Positions 41,702 to 50,662 of a DNA stretch of 55,335 bases are shown here, one piece after another. The DNA lies in NCBI GenBank assembly GCA_017550745.1, contig JAFZOG010000085.1:1-55335 (forward strand), given 5' to 3'. The translations under genes were made by a program, and so were the position numbers. This DNA comes from Clostridia bacterium (lineage in GTDB: Bacteria; Bacillota; Clostridia; Christensenellales; Aristaeellaceae). The notes beneath the pieces were generated by a model. That model searched no databases and had not been told where the DNA came from. It saw only the letters and a program-made list of their open reading frames with translations. Positions within the stretch are counted from its first letter, which is position 1; each line of letters begins with the position of its first letter.

Positions 41702-43375
41702 TTACTTGATCTGGGTCTCGCCGGTAGGCGCGCCATAGGTTTCCGCGGTGATGACGCCGCCCAGCACATCGGTGACATAGGCAATGACTACTTCATCCAA
41801 GGGGATGCCGGTGTCAAAGCCGCTGCCCTCGTTGTAAGCGCGGGCGAAGCAGTTATAGGTGTCGCCGCCGGCGGCGCAGAAGTTGTTGGTCACCACGGCA
41901 TAGGTGGCGGCGGGGTCAAAGGGCTCGCCGTTGATGGCCTGAATGCTCACGCGCTGGATGGAGGCGGGCTTGAAATAGCTGCTCTCCTTGCCGTTCAGGG
42001 TGTACACTTCGCCCTTGTCGAATTCTTTGGTGGTATCCAGGGTCCAGGTGATGCCGCTGGTCTGGGGATAGCCGCCGATGGATTCGGGGGTGCAGAAGGT
42101 AGAGGCTTCAAGGGCTTCCAGCAGTTCTTCGCCGGTGACGTAGATCACGGCTACGGTGTTGCCGAAGGGCAGCACGGTGTTGATGTCCTTCATGGACACT
42201 TCGCCGGGCTGGATGGCCGCGCGGATGCCGCCGCCGTTGGTGATGCCGACCACCTGGTTGGGCTCAACCTGCTCGATGCCGCCTTCCTTGACCACGGACC
42301 ATACCATGGCGTCGGTGATCAGATCGCCCATATTGGTTTCCTCGGTGCGGTTGCCGGGGGCCTTGTCGCCGTTGAGCAGCACTTCGCTGGTGGCGAAGGT
42401 GGAGCCGTATTCGGCGTCGACCTTGTCCATGATTTCCTGCGCCTTGGCGGCCACGGCTTCGTCCTTGCCCATGCCGGCGGTGGACACCAGGAAATGATCC
42501 TCGATGGTCTTGGTTTCGTTATCGATCACGATCACGCCGATATTGGCAAATTTGGTGCCTGTGGACTGGATGGGCTCGCCGTTTTCACCGGCGGTCATCA
42601 CGGTGTGGCTGTGGCCGTCGATGATGAAGTCCAGGCCGGTCACCTTGTTGTACACGTCGATGGAGCGGTAGCCGTTGAGGGCGGATTCCTCGTCCACGCC
42701 CAGGTGGAACACACCGATCACCAGATCCACATTATCCCGCACCGCGTCAATGGCCTTCTGGGTGTACGTATAGAGGTCGTCAAAGGCGGTGAAATGGATG
42801 TTGCTGATCAGGCCAGGGTTGACCTTGGTAGCGGTTTCGGGGGTTTCAATGCCGATAAACGCAATCTTCAGATAGATTTTGGACTCGTCGTCTTTATCCT
42901 CCTCCGTGGGAACGAAATATCCGACCACGCATGGTTCCAGAATGCTTTCGCCGGTTTCGTCGTCAAGGACGTTGGCGCAGACGACCCTGAATTCCGCTTT
43001 GCCCAGGTTTTCCATCAGCTTGTCGTAGCCGAAGTCGAACTCATGGTTGCCCAGGGTCACGATGTCGTAGCCCGCGGCGTTCATCATTTCAATGGCCGCT
43101 TCGCCCTTGTTGGTGGACACATAGACGGTGCCCTGGGAGAAGTCGCCGGCGTCCACCAACAGCACGTCCTCAGCGCCATGCTCTTCCATCCAGGTTTTCA
43201 GCCAGGGCATATAGGCGTAGCCGTCGATGGCGCCGTGCACGTCGTTGCTGTGCAGGATCACGGTCTTGCCGGTGTAGTCCGTGGGGAACACCTTGGCGGG
43301 ATAATCCGCCAGCGCGGGCACCGCGGACAGCGCCAGGATCAGTGCCAGCAGCAGAGCAAGCAATTTCTTGGTCAT
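41702..43375 (-). CDS. Secreted 5'-nucleotidase/metallophosphatase (UshA family)
   Basis: 557 aa from ATG 43375 with AGGAGG nine bases upstream; frames reaching to 43459 would run through the promoter. The signal peptide is KKLLALLLALILALSAVPALA. The N-terminal metallophosphatase domain has HSNDVHG, DAGDFSQG, LGNHEFDFG and DGHSHT (two-metal site). The C-terminal 5'-nucleotidase domain has NGGGIRA and PFGNTV. It hydrolyses extracellular nucleotides, or cyclic forms, to nucleoside and phosphate for salvage. No LPxTG anchor is present, so it is released or held by other contacts. The promoter at 43431-43459 is monocistronic. Confidence 0.92.
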   Translation of the reverse strand: MTKKLLALLLALILALSAVPALADYPAKVFPTDYTGKTVILHSNDVHGAIDGYAYMPWLKTWMEEHGAEDVLLVDAGDFSQGTVYVSTNKGEAAIEMMNAAGYDIVTLGNHEFDFGYDKLMENLGKAEFRVVCANVLDDETGESILEPCVVGYFVPTEEDKDDESKIYLKIAFIGIETPETATKVNPGLISNIHFTAFDDLYTYTQKAIDAVRDNVDLVIGVFHLGVDEESALNGYRSIDVYNKVTGLDFIIDGHSHTVMTAGENGEPIQSTGTKFANIGVIVIDNETKTIEDHFLVSTAGMGKDEAVAAKAQEIMDKVDAEYGSTFATSEVLLNGDKAPGNRTEETNMGDLITDAMVWSVVKEGGIEQVEPNQVVGITNGGGIRAAIQPGEVSMKDINTVLPFGNTVAVIYVTGEELLEALEASTFCTPESIGGYPQTSGITWTLDTTKEFDKGEVYTLNGKESSYFKPASIQRVSIQAINGEPFDPAATYAVVTNNFCAAGGDTYNCFARAYNEGSGFDTGIPLDEVVIAYVTDVLGGVITAETYGAPTGETQIK

Positions 43376-43430
43376 GATGTTTTTCCTCCTTAATTCTGTC
43401 ATACGCAGCGGAAATCCGCTCTCTGTGTAT

Positions 43431-43459
43431 AGGATACTCAATCGGCATGAAAAATGCAA
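43431..43459 (-). promoter_or_regulatory. Promoter of the 5'-nucleotidase gene
   Basis: Read on minus: TTGCAT (43459-43454), a 17-base spacer, TATCCT (43436-43431). Confidence 0.5.
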
Positions 43460-43535
43460 GGGATTTGCAAAAAAAATGATGAATTTTCACCTGCGGCCCG
43501 CTTTGCCTGACGGCCAGTTTTCAATCAATATATAA

Positions 43536-43560
43536 CCCGCCGCCGGAGTACGGCAGCGGG
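43536..43560 (-). terminator. Terminator of the NahK-like kinase gene
   Basis: CCCGC-GCCG (43536-43545) pairs with CGGC-GCGGG (43551-43560), with one mismatch. On minus it is followed by TTATATATTG. Confidence 0.5.
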
Positions 43561-43587
43561 TAAAGCCTTCGTTTTGTTTATAATGGA

Positions 43588-44718
43588 TTATTCCTTCCGA
43601 TACTTCCTGGCGCATTCGTCCACGATGGCCTGCATGGCATCCATTTTTTCCAGCATGTCCTTGGCCAGGGCGATCTGGCAGCGGGTGCGGATGATGTTGT
43701 GCTTATCCTTTTTCACGTTGAAGTATTTATCGCCCACGATATAGTCGTCCAGGAAGCGGGTGGCCAGCTCGCAGGCCAGCACAAAGCAGGAATGGCCCAG
43801 GGTGGAAATTTCATTGTCGGTCAGGGTCTTGGCGGTATATTTCAGGAAGCCCTCGGCGAACGCCCAGAAGATATTCAGGTTGATGCCCGCTTTATCGTAA
43901 TCCGTGGAATCCTCCTCCACAAAGTTGGCGGCAAAGCGGATGGCGTCGCCGAAATCGTGGGCCACCAGGCCGGGCATGACCGTGTCCAGATCCACCACCA
44001 CCAGGGCTTCGTGAGTCTTTTCGTCAAAGAGCACGTTGTTGATCTTGGTGTCGTTATGGGTCACGCGCAGGGGAAGCTGCCCGGCGTTAAACATATCCGT
44101 CAGCCTGCACGCCTCATCCTGTACGGACAAAAGCCAGTCCAGCTCTTCCTTTACCTCCGCCACCCTGCCGCAGGGATCGGTCTTTGCGTCCTGGATCAGG
44201 GTTTCGTAGCGCTTGCGGGTGTTATGGAAATCCGGGATGGTGTAATAAAGGCGGCTGGCGTCAAAGTCGCTCAGCAGCATCTGGAATTCGCCGAAGGCTT
44301 TTCCGGCGTTGCGCACCACGCGAAGATCGTCGCAGGTATCGAACGTGACGGAGGGCACATAATTGCAGATGCGCCAGAAGCTGTTGTCGTCGTCCATGAG
44401 GTAGGTTTTTCTTCCGCTGTCATCATCCGCGTGGTGGTAATGCAGGCTGATCTTATCCGGCTGTTTTTCACGGATGTATTCCGTCACCAGGTCAATGTTC
44501 TGCATCAGCTGGATGGGGTTTCGGAAGGCGTAGGTGTTCACCCGCTGAACCAGGTAGGATTTGATCACCGCCATGCCGGTGCCGTCATCCCGGACGTAAT
44601 TGGCCTTGTAGGTGCGGTTCACATTGCCCTGGCTCACTTCTTCATAGGAGAAAAACGGCCCCCGGATATGGAATCCTTCGCCTACCTGCTGCAGCTTCCG
44701 CGCTAATTGCTGATCCAT
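43588..44718 (-). CDS. NahK-like sugar 1-kinase (APH fold)
   Basis: 376 aa from ATG 44718 with GAGGG eight bases ahead; upstream codons to 44814 lie in the promoter. Aminoglycoside-phosphotransferase fold: catalytic THNDTKINNVLFD and metal-binding VVDLDTVMPG, followed by HDFGDAIRFAANF. These match N-acetylhexosamine 1-kinase (NahK/LnpB) better than antibiotic kinases. NahK phosphorylates GlcNAc/GalNAc at C1 during use of host mucin or milk glycans. No lacto-N-biose phosphorylase or epimerase is nearby to confirm this. A related hexose or choline kinase role remains open. Confidence 0.82.
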   Translation of the reverse strand: MDQQLARKLQQVGEGFHIRGPFFSYEEVSQGNVNRTYKANYVRDDGTGMAVIKSYLVQRVNTYAFRNPIQLMQNIDLVTEYIREKQPDKISLHYHHADDDSGRKTYLMDDDNSFWRICNYVPSVTFDTCDDLRVVRNAGKAFGEFQMLLSDFDASRLYYTIPDFHNTRKRYETLIQDAKTDPCGRVAEVKEELDWLLSVQDEACRLTDMFNAGQLPLRVTHNDTKINNVLFDEKTHEALVVVDLDTVMPGLVAHDFGDAIRFAANFVEEDSTDYDKAGINLNIFWAFAEGFLKYTAKTLTDNEISTLGHSCFVLACELATRFLDDYIVGDKYFNVKKDKHNIIRTRCQIALAKDMLEKMDAMQAIVDECARKYRKE

Positions 44719-44785
44719 AAACAGTCCCTCACATTGATCATTTTTCGTTACGGTATACCATATATAGGATATACTGGCTTTTACT

Positions 44786-44814
44786 ATCTTACCTGATTCA
44801 TCCTGAATTGTCAA
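44786..44814 (-). promoter_or_regulatory. Promoter of the NahK-like gene
   Basis: Read on minus: TTGACA (44814-44809), a 17-base spacer, TAAGAT (44791-44786). Confidence 0.65.
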
Positions 44815-44827
44815 CTAAAGAAATCAC

Positions 44828-44856
44828 TTTTCAAACAGCCGTGTTCCTGATATAAT
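44828..44856 (+). promoter_or_regulatory. Promoter of the LCP-like gene
   Basis: TTTTCA (44828-44833), a 17-base spacer ending TGA (extended -10), TATAAT (44851-44856). It is divergent from, and separate from, the NahK-like promoter. Confidence 0.55.
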
Positions 44857-44896
44857 GTGAGACGCACGGCGGTCTGCCGGCATAAGCGTCAGGAAA

Positions 44897-45823
44897 ATGA
44901 GGATGAACCGGATGAAGAAAACGATTTCCATGGTCTGTGTAATTTGCCTTCTTTTCAATTTGGCTCCCGTGTGGGCGGAGGAAGCCTGGACTGCCGAAGC
45001 GTGGGATCAGACCGTGATGGCGCTGGTTTCCGCGGATCCCATGCCGGTGCCGCCGTCCCGCAGGATCCGGATCAGGCCGGATCAGGTGTATCTTTCCGAC
45101 CCCGGCGAGCAGCGTTCCGAATGGATGAACATCGCCCTGATTTCCTCGGATTCGCCGGATATGCACCAGAATTTCGGGCGCAGCGAAGCGCTGCTGGTGT
45201 GCAGGCTGAACACCAGAACGGGCGCTTTCTATCTGCTGTCGCTGCCGGAATACATGAAGGTCACCCTGGCGGGATGCCCGGACGAGGTGCAGCTTAAGCA
45301 TGTCAATTGCTTCGGCGGGCCGCTGCTGGTGCTTGACGCGGTGAACCGGGAATTGGGCCTGAGCGTCAACCGCTACTGCGCGATCAACGTGGACTCCTTC
45401 GCCGGGATCATCAACACCTTCGGCGGCGTGGCCATCACGCTGACGGAGGAAGAAGCGGAAGAGATGGGAATCGGGCCGGGGGAACAAACGCTGACAGGGG
45501 AGCAGGCGGTAATGTATCTCAAGCTCCGGCGGGAGTGGGACGGCACGGCGCATTTCCGCATCCTGCTGGAGGCGATGCTGCACAAAATGTCTTCAGACGG
45601 CATGGTCAGCGCTGCGCTGATCCTGATCGACGGGCTGCTGCATATGATCGATACCAATCTGACGCTGGACGAAATCGCCACGTTTGCTTTTTCGCTGATG
45701 GATCGGCAGGAAATGAAGGGAATCGCCAGCTATCGGCTGGAAGCCGACGCGGAGGGGCACGTGGATGACGCCGCCCTGCAAGCCTGCCGGGATTTTCTGT
45801 ATGGGGGAGCGGGCGGCAAATGA
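44897..45823 (+). CDS. Degenerate LytR-CpsA-Psr (LCP) family protein
   Basis: 308 aa from ATG 44897 (ATGs at 44903 and 44912 are alternatives). The signal peptide or anchor is KKTISMVCVICLLFNLAPVWA. The LCP order is visible: MNIALISSD, RSEALLVCRL, LLSLPEYMKV, INVDSFAGIINTFGGVAITL, then LTGEQAVMYLKLRREWDG. LCP enzymes transfer wall teichoic acid or capsule chains to peptidoglycan and need an Asp and two Arg (in RxDT, PRD and the R-x(n)-R region). Here PRD is PEY and RxDT is RSEA. So it is probably inactive or altered. It overlaps the PfkB gene by four bases, an unusual pairing. Confidence 0.8.
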   Translation: MRMNRMKKTISMVCVICLLFNLAPVWAEEAWTAEAWDQTVMALVSADPMPVPPSRRIRIRPDQVYLSDPGEQRSEWMNIALISSDSPDMHQNFGRSEALLVCRLNTRTGAFYLLSLPEYMKVTLAGCPDEVQLKHVNCFGGPLLVLDAVNRELGLSVNRYCAINVDSFAGIINTFGGVAITLTEEEAEEMGIGPGEQTLTGEQAVMYLKLRREWDGTAHFRILLEAMLHKMSSDGMVSAALILIDGLLHMIDTNLTLDEIATFAFSLMDRQEMKGIASYRLEADAEGHVDDAALQACRDFLYGGAGGK

Positions 45824-46740
45824 TCTTTGCGCTGGCAATGAATCCCTGCTGGGATAAAACGGCGCGTATCGCCCGCTTCCGATTGGACGCGCCCAACCGG
45901 ATACAGGCGGAGCGGACGGACGTGGGCGGCAGGGGCGTGGATGTGGCGCGGGCGGCGAAGGAACTGGGCGGGGAAGCGGAGCTGATCGGCTTCGACTTTG
46001 CCGGGGAACCGGTCAAACAGGCCATGGAGCGGGAGCATATCGCATCCAGGCTGTATCCGCTGCCCTGCGATATGCGGGTCAGGCTGAACCTGCGGGAAAC
46101 GGACACGGGCCGCACTGTTGAAATCAGCGAGCCCGGCGTGACGGTCCGCCCGGACGACCTGAAAGCCGTCCTGTACGGAATGCTGGAAGCGGCGGTCACA
46201 GGCGCGTGGTTTGTCCTGTCGGGCAGCCTGCCGCCGGGAGCGCCGCCGGATACTTATGGCCGCTTCTGCGCCGCTGTTCAGGCGTGGAACTGTCCCGTGG
46301 CGGTGGATTGCGGCGGGGAAGCCCTCACGGAGGCCGTGAAAGCGAAGCCCGCCCTGCTGCATACGAGCGTTCAGGAGTTTTGCCGCCTCACCGGCGCGGA
46401 CCCGGAAAATGAAACGGACGCGCTGTACGCCTGCCGCAGGCTGTGCTTCCAGGGCGTAAAGCGTTTGTGCCTCGCCTGGGGAGAAAAAGGCGCGTGGCTG
46501 GTGAGCGCGAAAGGCGCGTGGGCCTGCGGCGCCGCGAAAGCGGAAGCGGGCGGATCCCAGCGCGGCGGCGACGCCTTTTTGGCCGCCCTGCTGATTGCCC
46601 TGTCCCAGGGGATGGCCGATCCCGAAGCCTTGCGCTTCGCCTCCGCAGCCGCCGCCTTGGCGCGGGCAGGCGCGCCGCTATGCCGCCGGGAGATAGACGC
46701 GCTGGTGCCCGGGCTTTCAGCGTGTCCTTTGGGCGGCTGA
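45820..46740 (+). CDS. PfkB-family sugar kinase, 1-phosphofructokinase-like
   Basis: 306 aa coupled to the LCP gene (ATGA overlap). It has the FruK/LacC-like N-terminus MIFALAMNPCWDKTARI with MNPCWD, the sugar-binding VGGRGVDVARAAKELGG, and an anion-hole/catalytic QRGGDAFLA with the base Asp. The usual GAGD is changed to RGGD, and the substrate loops are altered, so fructose-1-phosphate is not certain; tagatose-6-phosphate or another sugar phosphate is possible. No PTS or fruR neighbour is present. It is followed by a strong bidirectional terminator. Confidence 0.82.
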   Translation: MIFALAMNPCWDKTARIARFRLDAPNRIQAERTDVGGRGVDVARAAKELGGEAELIGFDFAGEPVKQAMEREHIASRLYPLPCDMRVRLNLRETDTGRTVEISEPGVTVRPDDLKAVLYGMLEAAVTGAWFVLSGSLPPGAPPDTYGRFCAAVQAWNCPVAVDCGGEALTEAVKAKPALLHTSVQEFCRLTGADPENETDALYACRRLCFQGVKRLCLAWGEKGAWLVSAKGAWACGAAKAEAGGSQRGGDAFLAALLIALSQGMADPEALRFASAAAALARAGAPLCRREIDALVPGLSACPLGG

Positions 46741-46800
46741 CGCGCATATACCCGAAAGATACAGCTTTGCCCGATGATTCACGGCGGAGCAACAGGCATA

Positions 46801-46899
46801 AAAACAGGCGGCAGAAGGTTTTACCGTGTCCGTGCTTCCGACCGCAGCAATGCGGTGCGGCCAAGCATTTGGCTGAATAAACCTTCTGCCGCCTGTTTT
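46801..46899. terminator. Long bidirectional terminator between convergent genes
   Basis: A 21-bp perfect stem (46801-46821 with 46879-46899) has A-run and T-run ends on both strands. The loop contains a small CCGCAGCAATGCGG hairpin. It serves the PfkB gene (plus) and the lipoprotein gene (minus). Confidence 0.75.
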
Positions 46900-46919
46900 A
46901 TATGTTTACGACATTTTAC

Positions 46920-48344
46920 TTACGATCCGTAGGGGTATGGCCCGTACAGCAGCGTGCGCAGCGTGGCGGGGCCGGCGACGCCGTCCACATCCAGGCCGTT
47001 GGTGCGCTGGAAGGACTTCACGGCGTTTTCCGTGCCTTCGCCGTAATATCCGTCCGTCGCGCCGAAGTAGTAGCCCTGGTTCCGCAGCGCTTCCTGCATC
47101 TCCTGCACGGGGGTGCCATACATGCCGCGGCGCAGGGTGGGATACGTGCCGTAAGGCGCGGGGGTGACCAGCACGTAGATATTGGCGGGAATGGGGGACG
47201 GAGTGGGCTTCAGCGTGGGCCGCGGGGAAGCGGTGGGCTTCGGCGCGGCGGTGATGGTAGCGGATTTGGCGGAACTGGCGAACAGCCGGTTCAGGGTGCC
47301 GCCGCCCGCCACGCCGTCAGCGGTGAGGTTGTTGGCCCGCTGGAAGGATTTCACCGCGTCGGTGGTGCCGGAGCCGAAGCTGCCGTCCACAGAGCCGCGA
47401 TAGAAGCCCAGGGTTTTCAGCTTCTGCTGCAGCAGGCGCACGGCGGCTTTTTCCGAGCTGCCCTCCCGCAGGGAAATGCCCACGATGCCGGAGGGAGAGG
47501 ACGTTTTGCTCGCCGAAGAAGAATAAAGGGCCTTGAGGGTCTCGGGGCCCGCCACGCCGTCGGCGTAGCTGGTGTTGCGGCGCTGGAAAGCGATCACGGC
47601 CGCTTCAGTGGCGTTATCATATTTCGCGGTGGCTTTGCCCACCAGGTAGCCCAGCTCGATCAGCCGGTTCTGCATGGAGCGCACCTGGCTGCTTTCGTCG
47701 CCGTTGCGAAGATAGGTGTTGCTGTTGTAATTCGGCTTGGGCGTGGCCGTTTTCTTGGGCGTAGCGGTCACGGCGGGCCGCATGGTGGCCCGGGCGGTCT
47801 GGAGCTTGGCCAGGGTGTTGGCGCCCACCTTGCCGTCCACTTCCAGGCCGTACTGCTTCTGGAATTTCTTTACGGCTTCTTCCGTGGCTTTGCCGAAGTC
47901 GCCGTCCACTTCCCCTTTCAGGAAGCCCAGCTGCTTTAATTTCTGCTGCACGTTGCGCACGTCCTGGCCCGTGGAGCCGACCTTCAGGGAGGTGAAGGGC
48001 GTGGCGGTGGGCTTGGGCGTGGGGGAGGGGATGGGCGTCACGGTAACCTGCGCCTGGGGCATGTTGATGCTGGAGGTGATGGCGGGGCCCACCGTCTCAA
48101 GGCCGCCTCCTCCGGAGGGAGGCGCGGTGGCCACCAGCTGTTCGGTGGCAGCCGGCAATTCAGGCGTGTCCGTGGGCAGCTCGGTGGGAGCGGCGGGTAC
48201 TTCCGTCGGGCCGGGATACTGGGGGAAATTTAAATTGCCGTTTTGGTTGTTGTTGACCGCGTTATTGGGGTCCACATAGCAGCCGCTCAGCACCACCGCC
48301 AGAAGCAGCAGCAGCGCCAATAACCGCGCTTTGACAGATTTCAT
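46920..48344 (-). CDS. Lipoprotein with four peptidoglycan-binding repeats
   Basis: 474 aa. The lipoprotein signal ends in LSGC (Cys22). A Thr/Pro-rich linker (~30-110) with PSPTPKPTATP follows. Four PG_binding_1-type domains come next, of the form QxxLxxLGF...DGxFGxxTxxAVxxFQ...DGxxGxxTL, at about 115-176, 213-275, 285-345 and 405-470. TP-rich linkers separate them. The repeats bind the glycan or stem peptides of the wall; no catalytic domain is present. It is membrane-anchored and likely a wall-tethering or scaffold protein. The second repeat (KATAKYDNATE) is the most degenerate. Confidence 0.9.
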   Translation of the reverse strand: MKSVKARLLALLLLLAVVLSGCYVDPNNAVNNNQNGNLNFPQYPGPTEVPAAPTELPTDTPELPAATEQLVATAPPSGGGGLETVGPAITSSINMPQAQVTVTPIPSPTPKPTATPFTSLKVGSTGQDVRNVQQKLKQLGFLKGEVDGDFGKATEEAVKKFQKQYGLEVDGKVGANTLAKLQTARATMRPAVTATPKKTATPKPNYNSNTYLRNGDESSQVRSMQNRLIELGYLVGKATAKYDNATEAAVIAFQRRNTSYADGVAGPETLKALYSSSASKTSSPSGIVGISLREGSSEKAAVRLLQQKLKTLGFYRGSVDGSFGSGTTDAVKSFQRANNLTADGVAGGGTLNRLFASSAKSATITAAPKPTASPRPTLKPTPSPIPANIYVLVTPAPYGTYPTLRRGMYGTPVQEMQEALRNQGYYFGATDGYYGEGTENAVKSFQRTNGLDVDGVAGPATLRTLLYGPYPYGS

Positions 48345-48455
48345 GGTTCATCCTTCCTTCCAAATACTTGCTGTGTTGAAAGCTCTCTGTCTATTTAGAC
48401 GCAATCAATGGACAATTTGTTCCATATATAGAAAATGATACGATACACAAAATCC

Positions 48456-49064
48456 TCATGCCCCGTCCGCTTCCGGCAGCGTGTCTTCACCCGCGTAATT
48501 CCAGGTTTTGAAACCGATGGCCGCGGCGGTAAGGACGTTGGGCAGCGAATCGTCAATGAACAGCGCTTCCCGGGGGTTTACGCCGAAGCGTTCGGTCAGC
48601 AGGGCGAAAATGGCGGGATCCGGCTTGGCGATTTTTTCCCGGTTGGATACCACCACGCCGTCCAGGAGCTTGAGATTCGTGAACCGCTCCTGGGTGTAGG
48701 TGAAGGAGGGTTCGCAGTAATTCGTCAGGCCGTAGAGCTGTTTTCCGCTCTTTTTCAGCTCCGGGATCAGCCGGTACAGCGGCAGCGGGCGCATGGTTTC
48801 CGGGAAATGATACAGGGCGTGCAGCACCATTTCCGTGCCGCCCGGCACGTTTGCCGCCTCCGCCATGCTCCGGGCGATGTCCTCGTTGGTTTCTACGCCC
48901 AGGTCGAATGCGGCCCAGCGAAAGTCCTTGCCGAATATCGCCTGGCGCAGCGTGTCCCGGTGCGCCTGAGGGATCAGGCCCATGACCTTTTCTGGTTCAA
49001 ACGTGAGCAGCACGTTGCCGACGTCAAATACGATGCAGGAAGCCTGCTTCAGTCTTTCATCCAT
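48456..49064 (-). CDS. HAD-family phosphatase, YihX-like
   Basis: 202 aa. Motif I FDVGNVLLTF has Asp-x-Gly instead of Asp-x-Asp, as in YihX-type sugar phosphatases. Motif II is GLTN, motif III Lys is in NREKIAKPDPAIF and motif IV is FIDDSLPNV. A four-helix cap is present. The likely substrate is a sugar phosphate such as glucose-1-phosphate; other small phosphates remain possible. It has its own promoter (49087-49115). GGAGG lies about 11 bases ahead of the start. Confidence 0.87.
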   Translation of the reverse strand: MDERLKQASCIVFDVGNVLLTFEPEKVMGLIPQAHRDTLRQAIFGKDFRWAAFDLGVETNEDIARSMAEAANVPGGTEMVLHALYHFPETMRPLPLYRLIPELKKSGKQLYGLTNYCEPSFTYTQERFTNLKLLDGVVVSNREKIAKPDPAIFALLTERFGVNPREALFIDDSLPNVLTAAAIGFKTWNYAGEDTLPEADGA

Positions 49065-49086
49065 GGGTTCATGCCTCCACCGCTAT

Positions 49087-49115
49087 AGTCTACCATAAAT
49101 CAAGCGTGAATACAA
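49087..49115 (-). promoter_or_regulatory. Promoter of the HAD phosphatase gene
   Basis: Read on minus: TTGTAT (49115-49110), a 17-base spacer ending TGG, TAGACT (49092-49087). The 299-base gap 49065-49363 also holds a GC-rich, palindrome-rich stretch (about 49200-49280) and the plus promoter. Confidence 0.5.
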
Positions 49116-49283
49116 TTACTTTCCCTTCCACAGATTTTGCGTAAAAAAAACAAAAGAAGGAATTTTTCGTAATTTATCGCAATAATTCCCGCAATGAATG
49201 GCGGATCCCCGGCGGGCGCCGCGTCTTCCCGCGGCCCGGGGGAAAGCGCCCCTCCCGCCCCGGGGCAAAAGGCGCGCCAAAAC

Positions 49284-49312
49284 TTGACTTTTTCAGGGGA
49301 TTGTCGGATAAT
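49284..49312 (+). promoter_or_regulatory. Promoter of the DUF512-der-plsY operon
   Basis: TTGACT (49284-49289), a 17-base spacer, GATAAT (49307-49312). Its position rules out the TTG at 49301 as the DUF512 start. Confidence 0.65.
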
Positions 49313-49363
49313 ACAAGCGTTCAGAATGAAAGGCAGCGGATGAACCGGAAAGGAGGGGATGCC

Positions 49364-50662
49364 GTGGCGCATTTGATAGAAGCGGTGCAGCCCCATGGCG
49401 TGGCGTACCGCCGCGGGCTTCGCGCGGGGGACGCGATCATTGCCATCAACGGCGAACCCATCCTGGACGAAATCGATTACCAGGCCCTGACCAACCGCGC
49501 CAAGCTGGACATCCTGGTGCGCCGCGCCGACGGGCGGGAAGAAAACGTGCGCATCATCAAGGCAAGGGAAGCGGGGATGGGGCTGCGGCTGGCTGATTCT
49601 CTGGCCTGCAGGCCCTACCCCTGCAAGAATAAATGCGTCTTCTGCTTCATCGACCAGATGCCTCCGGGCATGCGGGAAACGCTGTACGTGAAGGATGATG
49701 ACTGGCGCCTGTCCCTGATGATGGGCAATTACATCACCCTCACCAATGTGAATGAGCAGGAATTTCAGCGCATCATAAAGCGCAAAGCCAGCCCCCTATA
49801 TATTTCCGTCCATACCACCGACCCTGACCTGCGGGTCAGGATGATGAAAAATCCCAACGCGCGGTTTATCATGGACAGGCTGCGGGCCCTGGCGGATGCC
49901 GGGCTGCATTTTCACTGCCAGATCGTGCTGTGCCCCGGATATAACGACGGGGACGCGCTGCGCAAAACCCTCACCGATCTTTCCGATATGTATCCCGCCG
50001 CCCAGTCCGCGGCCCTGGTGCCCGTGGGCCTGACCAAATTCCGGGAAGGGCTTGAGCCCCTGAAACCCTTCGATCGGGAAGGCGCAAAGGCGGTCATGGA
50101 CATTGCCCGGACGTTTCAGGAGAAGCTGCTTCGGGAAATCGGCACCCGGTTCGTATTCCCGGCGGATGAAATGGTGCTGATCGCCGGGGAAGAATTGCCC
50201 GCGGAAGAGGAATATGAAGGCTATCCGCAGATCGAAAACGGCGTGGGGCTGCTGCGGAAGTTTGAAAACGGGCTGTATGCCGCGGCGAAGGAGAATCAGG
50301 AAGCCGCCGTGCCCCGCCGGGTGCGCATCCCCTGCGGCACGTCCATCGCGCCGGTCATGCGCGGATGGGTGGAGGCATATGGCCCGAAAGGCGTTTCCGT
50401 GGCGGTGCAGCCCATCCGCAATACCTTTTTCGGCGAGACCGTCACCGTCACCGGCCTCATCACCGGCGGCGACCTGATTTCCCAATTAAAAGACGCCGAC
50501 GAGGACGAGATCCTGCTGTGCGGCAATACCCTGCGGGAACAGGGCGACAGGTTCCTGGACGACGTTACCCTGGAGGAGGTGAAAGCGGCGCTTAAACCCA
50601 GGGTCACCGTCGTCCCCAATACCGGGGCGGATCTGTTCCGGGCGCTCTTGGGGAATGAATAA
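49364..50662 (+). CDS. DUF512 (PDZ + radical-SAM-like iron-sulfur) protein
   Basis: 432 aa from GTG 49364 with AAAGGAGGGG six bases ahead. The N-terminal PDZ-like domain (1-65; YRRGLRAGDAIIAINGEPI) precedes a Cys cluster CRPYPCKNKCVFCFIDQMPPG (Cys82, 87, 91, 94), in which 87-91-94 form the CxxxCxxC of radical SAM type. The family is conserved in Clostridia and cyanobacteria directly before der, as here. The function is unknown; the fusion of substrate-binding PDZ and radical SAM suggests modification of a protein or RNA linked to ribosome maturation. The C-terminal ~150 residues form the DUF512 domain. Confidence 0.85.
   Translation: MAHLIEAVQPHGVAYRRGLRAGDAIIAINGEPILDEIDYQALTNRAKLDILVRRADGREENVRIIKAREAGMGLRLADSLACRPYPCKNKCVFCFIDQMPPGMRETLYVKDDDWRLSLMMGNYITLTNVNEQEFQRIIKRKASPLYISVHTTDPDLRVRMMKNPNARFIMDRLRALADAGLHFHCQIVLCPGYNDGDALRKTLTDLSDMYPAAQSAALVPVGLTKFREGLEPLKPFDREGAKAVMDIARTFQEKLLREIGTRFVFPADEMVLIAGEELPAEEEYEGYPQIENGVGLLRKFENGLYAAAKENQEAAVPRRVRIPCGTSIAPVMRGWVEAYGPKGVSVAVQPIRNTFFGETVTVTGLITGGDLISQLKDADEDEILLCGNTLREQGDRFLDDVTLEEVKAALKPRVTVVPNTGADLFRALLGNE

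Noticed and set aside
43375-43459. Longer start for the 5'-nucleotidase
   Set aside because: It would begin inside the -35/-10 boxes; AGGAGG and the signal peptide favour 43375.
49301-49364. TTG start for DUF512
   Set aside because: The codon lies inside the promoter; AAAGGAGGGG favours GTG 49364.
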